Shown here: positions 15,872 to 24,293 of the stretch, one piece after another
How positions within the stretch are numbered: the stretch's first letter is position 1
How the letters are laid out: each line of letters starts with the position of its first letter
NCBI RefSeq assembly: GCF_025145285.1
Contig: NZ_CP102251.1
Location: 1,488,001-1,552,000, forward strand
Direction of reading: 5' to 3'
DNA from: Alistipes onderdonkii
Lineage (GTDB): Bacteria > Bacteroidota > Bacteroidia > Bacteroidales > Rikenellaceae
Length of the DNA: 64,000 bases
Notes under the pieces: model-generated
What the model was told of the DNA's origin: nothing
The model's database searches: none
Seen by the model: the letters and a program-made list of their open reading frames with translations, nothing else
Program-made: the position numbers and the translations under genes

Positions 15872-17308
15872 TTACCCGGCAGCCCCGGAGCGGGCTTCCG
15901 GGCATCTCCCGGGCGGCGGATATTTCATGCGCGCATCGTCGAGCACCAGTACCCAATCGTTCCCCTTGCCGCAGGTCGGGGGCGTGAAGGTCATCGTCGC
16001 ACCGGCATCCCGGCGGCGGAATTCCCCGATCCGCAGCGGGCGCCCGCTGCGGACATCGTACCACCAGGCCACGATCCGCTTCCCGGAAACCCGTTCCAGG
16101 TCGACGGCAAACGGCCGTCCGCTCTCGGAATAGACCATGGCATAGGTGCCGAGGCTGTCGCGGGTAGCCGTACAACGCCCGTGCCCCCGGCCGGCATCCC
16201 CGGCGATAACGCCCTGGTCGGGAATACGGCGGAAAAACGGACGGCTCTCGATAAGTTCCCGTCCATAGCACACCTGGTAGGCCCCGGGCAGCGAGAGGGA
16301 TTCCCGCCAGCTCCGCACGGGCCCCGTGACAGGCGCATACCGGCCGGGTTCCCACATCTGCCATACGGCATGGCAGCCGTAGGTATGTCCGCAGGCCCCG
16401 GAAAAGACCTCGTGGTAGAACGCCCGCCGCACATGCAGGGCTTCGGAAGTGCCGTATTTTTCCCGGTCGAAGTCGATCGGATGTTCCTCGTAGATCGGCT
16501 CCCCGTCCAGCACGGGTTTGACGGGCCGCCGGGCATAATCGCGGGCGATGCGCTCCCAAAGGTCGAAATCGTAGGCATAGCCGTTCTGCTGCATGTTGAA
16601 CGCGAGCCACGGCTCGTCGTGCAGCCAGTCGCCCGAAGAGGATTTCCCCCACGGATGGTAGGTAATCAGGCAGGCCGAATAATCCTCGCGGCCAGCGACA
16701 CCGCAGGCAATGCCTCGGGCGAAGGCCCGCAGTATGGGTTCACGCCCTTCGGGAGGACGGTCGCCGCCCAGTATCCAGATGATATTCCGCCGGATGCGGT
16801 AACGCTCCCCCAGATAGCGCCCGAAAGCCTCGGCACGCCCCTCCGTCGTGAAGATCTCGGGCCCGGGGCCCCATTTGAGGCAGAACTTGTCGCCCCATGC
16901 GGGCAGCAGGCCGATGACCAGCCCCAGCGAGTCGGCCATGGCGACCACTTCGTCCACATACGCGAAATAACGCTCGTTGGGCCGGGTGAACCCCGCATCG
17001 GCAAACGGCAGGTCGCCGTAGGCATTGGGGACACGCAGCCCGTCACGTTCCGCGAGGCAGACGGCCTGTATGACCGTGAACCCTTTCCGGGCGCGGTCTT
17101 CGAGATAGAGGCGCGCCTCTTCGCGCGTCGTACGGTGGAACAACTCCCACGCCGTGTCGCCCAGATAGAAGAACGGCCTGCCGTCGGCATATTGCAGGTA
17201 ACGCCCGCCGGGATGCACGACGATGCGCCCGCGGGAGAAAGGCCGGGCGCCAAGGGGCGCAGGCGCAAGAAAGAGCGCAAAAAACAGGAGCGCAAATAAT
17301 TTCCTCAT
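15872..17308 (-). CDS. GH140/DUF4038-type glycoside hydrolase
   Basis: 478 residues with a signal peptide (MRKLFALLFFALFLAPAPLGA). It matches the apiosidase-like DUF4038 TIM barrel: RPFFYLGDTAWELFHR at residues 45-59, then ARKGFTVIQAV. Candidate catalytic acids by family position are Asp183 (IIWILGGDR) and Glu270 (PVLDGEPIYEE). A C-terminal collagen-binding-like beta domain (about 390-470: AWWYDVRSGRPL, then NDWVLVLDD) is typical of this group. GH140 enzymes release apiose side chains from rhamnogalacturonan II, but many DUF4038 proteins have other or unknown targets. It is the last gene of the minus-strand glycan operon. The start at 17308 is chosen because the signal peptide begins there; the same frame stays open upstream without signal-like sequence. 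Confidence 0.8.
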   Translation of the reverse strand: MRKLFALLFFALFLAPAPLGARPFSRGRIVVHPGGRYLQYADGRPFFYLGDTAWELFHRTTREEARLYLEDRARKGFTVIQAVCLAERDGLRVPNAYGDLPFADAGFTRPNERYFAYVDEVVAMADSLGLVIGLLPAWGDKFCLKWGPGPEIFTTEGRAEAFGRYLGERYRIRRNIIWILGGDRPPEGREPILRAFARGIACGVAGREDYSACLITYHPWGKSSSGDWLHDEPWLAFNMQQNGYAYDFDLWERIARDYARRPVKPVLDGEPIYEEHPIDFDREKYGTSEALHVRRAFYHEVFSGACGHTYGCHAVWQMWEPGRYAPVTGPVRSWRESLSLPGAYQVCYGRELIESRPFFRRIPDQGVIAGDAGRGHGRCTATRDSLGTYAMVYSESGRPFAVDLERVSGKRIVAWWYDVRSGRPLRIGEFRRRDAGATMTFTPPTCGKGNDWVLVLDDARMKYPPPGRCPEARSGAAG

Positions 17309-17396
17309 AAAAAACGATTTCAGGCGACAGCCGGGAACAAAACGGCAGTCGGGGCCGCCGGAGGCGACCCCGTGCCGGTGTGGCGGCAAAGCCGGG

Positions 17397-17930
17397 TTAC
17401 AGCCCCTCCTTCGAGAGCAGCTCCGACGTGTCGATACGCACCTGCGTCGTTGTGAGCTTGTCGTTGAGCGCATAACGCGTCGGGTCGGATATGGTGACCG
17501 GCAGGGAAAAATCCTTGTCGGCATTCGCCTTCAGATAGGCGATGTCGACCGTGAGGAAAAAAGTCGCATCGCGTTTCCCGTCGGGGCAGCTCACCGAGGA
17601 AGGCAGCGTGTATGCCCGGCCCGGCAGCAACACAGTCCCGTCCAAGGGAGTGCTGCCCACGGAGACGCTGACCGTGTAGGCCTGCAACTCGGCCAGCCCG
17701 GCGCGGTAGATGCCCAGGAAAATGTGCACCTTCCCCGCCTGCGCGTCGATGCGGTAATTCTTGTTGGACTGCTGCGCCGTCCCGCCGTTGGGCACGGCAT
17801 AAGGGGTGTAACCGGCCTGCGGCATATAGATCACCGCACTGCCCCAGGGCCTCTCGCTGTCGGCCTTCTGGCATGAGGCTGCCCCGCATGCGAGGAGCAG
17901 CACAGAAAAGAATGTAACGATCGTTCTCAT
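17397..17930 (-). CDS. DUF1735-like surface lipoprotein
   Basis: 177 residues with a lipoprotein signal (LLLACGAASC, lipid Cys in AASCQKA). The pattern AVIYMPQAGYTPYAV ... YRIDAQAGKVHIFLGIYRAGLAE ... VSVGSTPLDG resembles the N-terminal BT_3987/DUF1735 beta-sandwich common in surface glycan-binding lipoproteins of PULs. No second domain follows, so this is a short version. It lies 18 nt downstream of a SusD gene and is probably co-transcribed. The likely role is an accessory outer-surface lipoprotein that binds glycan or stabilises the SusCD complex; this comes from family and context. The family call is moderately sure. Confidence 0.65.
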   Translation of the reverse strand: MRTIVTFFSVLLLACGAASCQKADSERPWGSAVIYMPQAGYTPYAVPNGGTAQQSNKNYRIDAQAGKVHIFLGIYRAGLAELQAYTVSVSVGSTPLDGTVLLPGRAYTLPSSVSCPDGKRDATFFLTVDIAYLKANADKDFSLPVTISDPTRYALNDKLTTTQVRIDTSELLSKEGL

Positions 17931-17948
17931 AGTTCGATATTTTTCGGT

Positions 17949-19607
17949 CTACCAACCCGGATTCTGGTCGAGTACCCCGCCCGATTTTACGATTTCGGCC
18001 TGCGGGATCGGATAAAGGTTCATCTTCGGGGCATCGAAGATGCGTTTGGCCACTTCGAACGGCGTGTAGGCAAAGCCGTCGCCGCTGCGGGTCACCTTCA
18101 CGCCGCGCAGGGGCCGGTTGAGCACCGTCCCGGCATCGTCCCAGCGCCGGAGATCCCAGTAGCGATGGTCTTCGAAGGCCAGCTCGATGCGGCGTTCGTG
18201 TTTGATGGCCGTGCGCATGGCGGCCGCATCGCCCGGGTCGACATCGACCGGGGGCATCCCCACCCCGGAACGGGCACGCACGGCATCCACGGCGTCGCGC
18301 GCACTCATCCCGTAGCCGTGGGCGTCGTCCGGGCCGTAGGCTTCGTTCATCGCCTCGGCAAAATTAAGCAACATTTCGGCATAGCGGAAAACGATCCAGC
18401 TGCGAAGCCGTTTGTCGTCATTGGTGAGGTTCAGGTTCTCGTTCAGGAACTTGCGCAGGTAATACCCCGTGGGCGAAGCGTTCTGCCGGGCGGGGTCGTC
18501 GGCGCCGCCCGCATAGATTTCGAGCGTGCGCCCGTTCCACGTATCGCCGTTGCGCAGGACGGTGGCGTAGAAGCGCGGGTCGAGGCCGGCATAGGCATCG
18601 CCCGTATCCTCCCCCGTAGATTCATAGGCTTCCACGAGGTTCTGCGAAGGGCAGATACCCGTACCGCCGCCCTGCGTGCCGATGGGGTAATTCTTGCGTT
18701 CGAACTCGTTGGTCGCCCCCATACGCACCGCCCAGATGGTCTCGGGGCTGGTTGTAGAGGTTTCGGCGACGAACAGCCCGCCGTAATCGGGATGCAGGGA
18801 ATAGATGCCCATGTTGATCACTTCGAAGGCCGCAGCGGCAGCGGCAGCCCACTTGGACTTTTCGCCCGAGGGATTGAACTGCGGGCTGGCGGCATAGAGC
18901 AACACCCTCGACTTGAGGGCCAGCGCCGCGCCGCGGGTGATCCGGCCCGACTTCTCCTCGAGGTTCTCGGCCCGCCAGTCGACGACCAGTTCGTTGCGCA
19001 CCCCCTCGATCTCGCGCAGGATGAGGCCGACCACCTCGTCGAACGTGCCGCGCGGAAGATTGGCCTCCTTCTGGTCGGCATATACGCGGTCGATGAGGGG
19101 CACCCCGCCGTAACGCTTGGCAAGCTCGAAATAATAATAGGCTTTCAGCACATGCGCCTCGGCGCGCAGCCGCTGCACGTCGACGATGTCGCGGCGGTAG
19201 CTGTCCAGGCCGTTCGAGGTGAGCGTGTCGCGGTGCATACCGAGGATATACCTGTAATCCACAGACTTATCGAGGTAGTCGTGCGCCGCATAGATGCCGT
19301 TGTAATAGCTCGTATAGCAATCGTCGGGGTTGTAATAGGCGCTCCAGCTGCCTTCGTTGAACCGCTGCGTGGAACTGAACGTGGTCACGTATTGCGCCTC
19401 GTCGGAAACGGCTGCGAAGAGGTTGCCGTCGATCGCCGTGAACCCGTAGGGGATGTGTTCGTAAACGCGGTAGCCCCAGTCGAACATCTGGTAACGGCGT
19501 GTGGCCATCATCTCGTCCGTCAGGTTCAGGTCTTCCTTGGTGTCGAGCGCATCGCACCCCGCCAGGGACAGCGAACAGAGGAGGGCGCCCGCGAAAAGGA
19601 TTCTCAT
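17949..19607 (-). CDS. SusD/RagB-family nutrient-binding lipoprotein (pair A)
   Basis: 552 residues. Signal peptide MRILFAGALLCSLSLAGC with a lipobox (SLAGC). The SusD fold is visible from AEAHVLKAYYYFELAKRYGGVPLIDRVY (TPR helices) to the C-terminal RSWIVFRYAEMLLNFAEAMNEAYG and ELAFEDHRYWDLRRW, ending KMNLYPIPQAEIVKSGGVLDQNPGW. SusD proteins cap the SusC barrel and deliver oligosaccharides to it. Start 19607 is preferred over 19622 because an A-rich leader (cgaaaaaat) precedes it; both give a usable signal. It lies 26 nt downstream of the shorter SusC of this locus, which is its likely partner. Confidence 0.9.
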   Translation of the reverse strand: MRILFAGALLCSLSLAGCDALDTKEDLNLTDEMMATRRYQMFDWGYRVYEHIPYGFTAIDGNLFAAVSDEAQYVTTFSSTQRFNEGSWSAYYNPDDCYTSYYNGIYAAHDYLDKSVDYRYILGMHRDTLTSNGLDSYRRDIVDVQRLRAEAHVLKAYYYFELAKRYGGVPLIDRVYADQKEANLPRGTFDEVVGLILREIEGVRNELVVDWRAENLEEKSGRITRGAALALKSRVLLYAASPQFNPSGEKSKWAAAAAAAFEVINMGIYSLHPDYGGLFVAETSTTSPETIWAVRMGATNEFERKNYPIGTQGGGTGICPSQNLVEAYESTGEDTGDAYAGLDPRFYATVLRNGDTWNGRTLEIYAGGADDPARQNASPTGYYLRKFLNENLNLTNDDKRLRSWIVFRYAEMLLNFAEAMNEAYGPDDAHGYGMSARDAVDAVRARSGVGMPPVDVDPGDAAAMRTAIKHERRIELAFEDHRYWDLRRWDDAGTVLNRPLRGVKVTRSGDGFAYTPFEVAKRIFDAPKMNLYPIPQAEIVKSGGVLDQNPGW

Positions 19608-19633
19608 ATTTTTTCGTATCATGGCAGTCGTGT

Positions 19634-22471
19634 TTAGAAGGTTACGGTCAGTCCGAGGTTGTAGGATTTCAGCGCCGGGTGGCCGGAAAGGATTTCGGGG
19701 TCGATGTCGTAGTCGCGCATCAGCCTGCTGACGGTCAGCAGGTTGACACCGCTCAGGTAGATGCGGATCTTCGAGATGCCGGCCTTGCTCAGCGACGGCT
19801 GCGCGAAGGTGTATCCCAGTTCCACGTTGCGCAGCTTGAGGAAGTCGCCGCTGCGCTTCCAGAGTGTCGAATTGCGGTAGTTGTTGCTGTTGTCCTGCAA
19901 CGAAAGGCGCGGATAGGTGGCCGTAGCCCGCGTGTCGATGCCCTGTTCGGGATAGTAGGCCCAGCGGCCTTCGGCAATCCCGTAGACGTTGCCGTTGTCG
20001 CGGAACGCCACGTTCTGCAAGGGCGCATCGAGCAGGTTCACGTCACGGCCGGCCGCCCCCTGGAAGAGGGCGAAGAGGTCGAACCCCTTGTAGGACGCCG
20101 CCAACGAGAACGAGTACTGCAACTTGGGCAGGTACGAGTCGCCGATGGCCGTCTGGTCGTTCTCGTCGATGACCGTATCGCCGTTCAGGTTCTTATACTT
20201 GATGTCGCCGGGCTGCACGGCACCGAACGTAGGCTTGGGAAGCCCCTCCCTGAGTTCGCCGCCGACGTCGAAATCGTCCCAGTCGTAGAACCCGTCGGCC
20301 ACATATCCGAACAGGGCGTCGAGCCGCCGTCCCGTGCGTGCCGCGGTCGGCACGGTCACGACCTCGGCCATATAGTCGACCTTGTTGCTGTTATACGAGG
20401 CCATGCCCGTGAGCGCGTAATTGAAATCGCCTATGCGGTCGGCCCAGGAAAGCTGGACTTCGAAGCCCTTGTTAGTCATCCTGCCGATGTTGCGGTAAGG
20501 CGGATTGTCCACGCCCGAGGCACCGGGGATCATCCAGTCCTGAGTCACGATGCCCGATCTTTTTTCGAGGAACAGGTCAACGTTCAGGGACAACCTGTTC
20601 CACAGGCGCAGGTCGATGCCGGCGTCGTACTTCAGGCTCTTTTCGGCAAAAACATCGGGGTTCGGGAGGTAGGACAGCGCCGTTCCCCCGTGCCACGTGT
20701 GCTCGGAGTTTCCCGTATTGAGGCCGCCGCGGCCGGTATAGTAGCCCTCCCAGAGGTAACGCATCTCGCCCATCGGATCCCAGCCGTTCTTACCGACCGA
20801 AGCCCTAAGCTTGAGCAGATCGACCATGCGGCTGTCCCGCAGGAAACGCTCGCGGGAGACGATCCAGCCAAGGCCGAGCGAGGGATAGAACCCCCAGCGG
20901 TTGCCGGGCCTGTAATTGTCCGAACCGTCGGCGGCGAAGGAGAAGGTCGCCACATAGCGGTCGTCATAGGCATAGTTGACCGCCCCGTTGACGGTCATGT
21001 GACGGTATTCGACCATCTTGCCGGCAGCGCCGTTCTGCGAAAAGTCTGTCTTGTAGATATTGTAGAGTATCCCGGCCGAGGCGGAGACCACATGCCGCCC
21101 GAACGTGCCGTCGTAGCCGACCGTGGCATTGTAGTGCTGCCACGTCCACTGGTTCTGGCCGCTGTCCTCGCCACGGGTATAGGGGGTGTCGTTATCGGTG
21201 GTCTGCTGCACCCCGTCGAGCCAGCGCGAATAGTTGCGCGTGTTGCTCGCGCCGTCGCGCGTCCAGCTGCTCAGCGACATCGCCTCCGAAAGGTAGAGCC
21301 CCTCCACGAGGAAGTCGAGCCGCTCCTTGAGCTGGAAATTGGCCTGCAGGGTACGGTCGTGCGTGGAGTTGCGCCCCAGCGCCTTGATCGAGGCCAGGGG
21401 GTTGAAATTGTAGATCGGGGTACCCGTCCACGTCCCGTCGGGGTTGCGCACGGGATAAACCGAGCCGGGGTATTTGGCAAGGTCGTTCCACAGGTCGCCC
21501 GCGGCGCGGTTGGGGTAACGGCGGTCTTCGATCCGGCCCCCGACATCGACCTTGGCCTCCAGGAAACCGAAGAGGTTCATATCGAGGTTCGTGCGGATAT
21601 TGTAGCGGTCGATGCCTGCGTTGGCCAGCGTATCGTTGGTCGGGGTGTCGTAGATTCCCCGCTGCCCCATGTAGCCGAACAGCACGAAATAGCGTACGGT
21701 CTTGTCGCCGCCCGAGACCGACACGTCGGCATCGGTATAGGGCGTGGCCTTCTTGGTGACCTCGCGGTACCAGTCCACGTCGGGCAGTCGGGCGACCTGG
21801 TCGGCCGTGTAATAGGGTGTCCAAACGTTGCCGTTGTCGTTGCTCAGCGCCTCGTTGTAAAGCCGGGTATAGTCGCCCGTACGCAACGGGTTCTGGAGGT
21901 TCATGGGCTGCTGCACGCCGCCCCGGACATTGACCGTGACGCGCGGGCGGCCGATACGACCGCGCTTGGTCGTGACCCAAATCACGCCGTTGGCGCCCCT
22001 CATGCCGAAGGGAGCCAGCGCCGCGGCATCCTTCAGCACCTCGATCCGGTCGATCTCGGCAGGCGAGAGAAACTGGAAATAAGCCATATTGGTCTGGAAG
22101 CCGTCGACATAGACCGGCAGCGACGAGTTGTTGTAGGTCGCCACGCCGCGGATACTGAGCGTAGCGGCATCGTAGCCGGGTTCCCCGTTGGTCTGCGACA
22201 CGACGAGCCCCGGGATACGTCCGTAAAGCATGTTGTTGATATTGGCCGAGGGGATGGATACCTCGTCTCCCGTCACGGAAGAGACGGACGAAGTGACCAG
22301 CATTGCCTTCGTGCGGGCCGATGTCCCGGGGATCACATATTCCAGGGCCGCACTGTCGGGCTGTTCCGCAGCCGCGGTATCCCGGGCGGAAACCGGGCCG
22401 GCACCACCGACGGCCAGAACCGCGAGTGCCGCGCCTCCGAGAAACACACTTTTCATATGGTTGGGATTCAT
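19634..22471 (-). CDS. SusC/RagA-family TonB-dependent transporter, short N-terminus (pair A)
   Basis: About 945 residues with a signal peptide (KSVFLGGAALAVLAVGGAGPVSA). The plug starts almost at once (SSVSSVTGDEVSIPSANINNMLYGRIPGL), then SIRGVATYNNSSLPVYVDGFQ and the SusC-type APFGMRGANGVIWVTTKRG. The barrel ends in the aromatic LGLTVTF. Unlike most SusC proteins it lacks the carboxypeptidase-regulatory-like domain and the usual VVVGYG TonB-box region before the plug. It should import oligosaccharides with the SusD encoded immediately downstream. Possible starts are 22471 (used here) and 22456; a start at 22516 would overlap the upstream gene and spoil the signal peptide. Confidence 0.88.
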   Translation of the reverse strand: MNPNHMKSVFLGGAALAVLAVGGAGPVSARDTAAAEQPDSAALEYVIPGTSARTKAMLVTSSVSSVTGDEVSIPSANINNMLYGRIPGLVVSQTNGEPGYDAATLSIRGVATYNNSSLPVYVDGFQTNMAYFQFLSPAEIDRIEVLKDAAALAPFGMRGANGVIWVTTKRGRIGRPRVTVNVRGGVQQPMNLQNPLRTGDYTRLYNEALSNDNGNVWTPYYTADQVARLPDVDWYREVTKKATPYTDADVSVSGGDKTVRYFVLFGYMGQRGIYDTPTNDTLANAGIDRYNIRTNLDMNLFGFLEAKVDVGGRIEDRRYPNRAAGDLWNDLAKYPGSVYPVRNPDGTWTGTPIYNFNPLASIKALGRNSTHDRTLQANFQLKERLDFLVEGLYLSEAMSLSSWTRDGASNTRNYSRWLDGVQQTTDNDTPYTRGEDSGQNQWTWQHYNATVGYDGTFGRHVVSASAGILYNIYKTDFSQNGAAGKMVEYRHMTVNGAVNYAYDDRYVATFSFAADGSDNYRPGNRWGFYPSLGLGWIVSRERFLRDSRMVDLLKLRASVGKNGWDPMGEMRYLWEGYYTGRGGLNTGNSEHTWHGGTALSYLPNPDVFAEKSLKYDAGIDLRLWNRLSLNVDLFLEKRSGIVTQDWMIPGASGVDNPPYRNIGRMTNKGFEVQLSWADRIGDFNYALTGMASYNSNKVDYMAEVVTVPTAARTGRRLDALFGYVADGFYDWDDFDVGGELREGLPKPTFGAVQPGDIKYKNLNGDTVIDENDQTAIGDSYLPKLQYSFSLAASYKGFDLFALFQGAAGRDVNLLDAPLQNVAFRDNGNVYGIAEGRWAYYPEQGIDTRATATYPRLSLQDNSNNYRNSTLWKRSGDFLKLRNVELGYTFAQPSLSKAGISKIRIYLSGVNLLTVSRLMRDYDIDPEILSGHPALKSYNLGLTVTF

Positions 22472-22512
22472 GTAATTCTGATTTTTTCGGTAAACGATTG
22501 TGTATGGGCGGA

Positions 22513-24282
22513 TCAATATCCGGGGTTCTGCACCAGATAGCCCTTATTCACCTCGCTGAGCGTAAAGGGCGAAAGGGACATGCGCTCGTGCCACGTGTAT
22601 TCGGGGACATAGGAGGGCTTGCGCGTGTAATTGGCGAACTCCTCGGGTTTGCGGGGGTTCCACGACACGCCGGCGGCCTGCGAGAACTCGAACTTGTACT
22701 TGGCCCCGCCGACCATCGACGCCCCCTGCTTCCAGTGGCGGGCGTGGGGATACCACTGGTTCTCCACGTAGAATTCCACGGCCCATTCGCGGTGGATGCT
22801 CCGCCGCAGCCCCACCCGGTCGGTCTGCGTTTCGTCGGGGATGCCTCCGCGCCTGCGGATGTCGTTCAGGTAGCGCAGCGCCATGGTCGGGTTGCCCTCC
22901 TCGTTGTAGGCCTCGGCGATATTGAGGTAAAACTCCGCCATGCGGTAGATCGGGAATTCGAACCATTCGCGCGAACCGGCTTCGTACCAAAATTTGATGT
23001 TCTTGGCACAGCCGTCCTGCCACTTGTATTCGAGCTGCCAGTTCTGGTACAGATCCCAACGGCTGTTGCCGGTATTGTTCTTGGGGTTGACGCCGTAGAA
23101 ATAGAGCGACGCCTGCGCACGGGGTTCCAACTCTTCGGCCTTGTCGCGGTATTCGCCGGCCGGGCGCCAGTCGTCCACGCCCGCCCACGTCTGATCCGTA
23201 CCATCGGCCTTGCGGTACTGGCAGAGCTGACCGTAGCCGGTGCCGCGGTACTGCCCCAGGTCGTGGCCGGTGTGGGTCGGCATGAAGGTGTAGTTCTTGT
23301 AGATACCGTTGTCGTCAGCCTCGCGCTGCTGCTTGTAGGCCAGCAGCACCTCGCGGTTCGACGGCGTGCCGACGGCCGTGCCGTAATCCTTGATGGGGTC
23401 GCCCGTGTCGATCAGCTCGAAGCCGTTGGCCTTGCCCCAGTCGATCACCTCCTGATTGGCCAGGCGCGCCGTTTCCCAGCGCTTGGCATCGTAGCCCCCG
23501 AGCCAGATCATCTCATTGTTCGCGGGGTCGGCCATCTGCATGTAAGGGGCGTCGGCATTGAAGAGGGGACGGGCGGCATACATCAGCGCCTCGGCCTTGA
23601 CGGCCAGCGCCACACCCTTGTTCACGCGCCCCAGCCAGTCGGCCGGCCAGCGCACACCTTCGAGTGTCGCGGCGGCCGCGTCGCACAGCCCGACGATGAA
23701 GTCAAGGGTTTGCTGCACGGTGGAGCGGGGGCGCACGTCGACCGTGGTGAGCGTCGATTCGACCAGCGGCACACCGCCGTAGCGTTTGAGCATCTCCACG
23801 TAGCGGAAAGCCACCAGCACCTGCATTTCGGCCTTGACGATGGCTTTGTCGCGGTCGGACATGTCGGCGACCTTGTCGATGTTCTCGTACACGAGCCACG
23901 CCTTGCGGATGTAGGCGTAGTTGTTGGGGAAATAGTCGTCGGTATAACCGGCGCCGTTATTCTCGTTGTTGGCCAGCATGCCCGCCACGACCTGCTTATC
24001 CATGTATCCCCATGTCAGGCGGCAAAGGTCTTCGCCGCCCATGATGGCTTCGGTCGTCTCGTAGGGCATGATCGGGGAGTTGTTCCACACCAGTACGGGC
24101 AATCCCGAAGAGAGGATCGTGGCGTAGGCCTCGGCGATCGCCCCCTCGGCGTTCTTGGCCGTGCTGAAGACCTCGTCCTGATCCATGCCCGTCACTTCGG
24201 GCTTCTCGATGAACCAGTCCTGGCAGGACGTAAGGCCGGCCGCCAGCAACAGGCCGAGAAGCGTATAAATGGTCTTTTTCAT
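22513..24282 (-). CDS. SusD/RagB-family nutrient-binding lipoprotein (pair B)
   Basis: 589 residues with a lipoprotein signal (MKKTIYTLLGLLLAAGLTSC, lipid Cys20). SusD hallmarks: AEMQVLVAFRYVEMLKRYGGVPLVESTL, then FPIYRMAEFYLNIAEAYNEEGNPTMALRYLNDIRRRGG, WAVEFYVENQWYPHARHWKQG, and a C-terminal LVQNPGY. It differs clearly from the pair A SusD, so the two pairs are not a recent duplication. It lies 11 nt downstream of the 1100-residue SusC and 41 nt upstream of the second SusC, inside one predicted transcript. Role: outer-surface capture of glycan fragments for its SusC. Confidence 0.92.
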   Translation of the reverse strand: MKKTIYTLLGLLLAAGLTSCQDWFIEKPEVTGMDQDEVFSTAKNAEGAIAEAYATILSSGLPVLVWNNSPIMPYETTEAIMGGEDLCRLTWGYMDKQVVAGMLANNENNGAGYTDDYFPNNYAYIRKAWLVYENIDKVADMSDRDKAIVKAEMQVLVAFRYVEMLKRYGGVPLVESTLTTVDVRPRSTVQQTLDFIVGLCDAAAATLEGVRWPADWLGRVNKGVALAVKAEALMYAARPLFNADAPYMQMADPANNEMIWLGGYDAKRWETARLANQEVIDWGKANGFELIDTGDPIKDYGTAVGTPSNREVLLAYKQQREADDNGIYKNYTFMPTHTGHDLGQYRGTGYGQLCQYRKADGTDQTWAGVDDWRPAGEYRDKAEELEPRAQASLYFYGVNPKNNTGNSRWDLYQNWQLEYKWQDGCAKNIKFWYEAGSREWFEFPIYRMAEFYLNIAEAYNEEGNPTMALRYLNDIRRRGGIPDETQTDRVGLRRSIHREWAVEFYVENQWYPHARHWKQGASMVGGAKYKFEFSQAAGVSWNPRKPEEFANYTRKPSYVPEYTWHERMSLSPFTLSEVNKGYLVQNPGY

Positions 24283-24293
24283 AAGGCTGCGAC

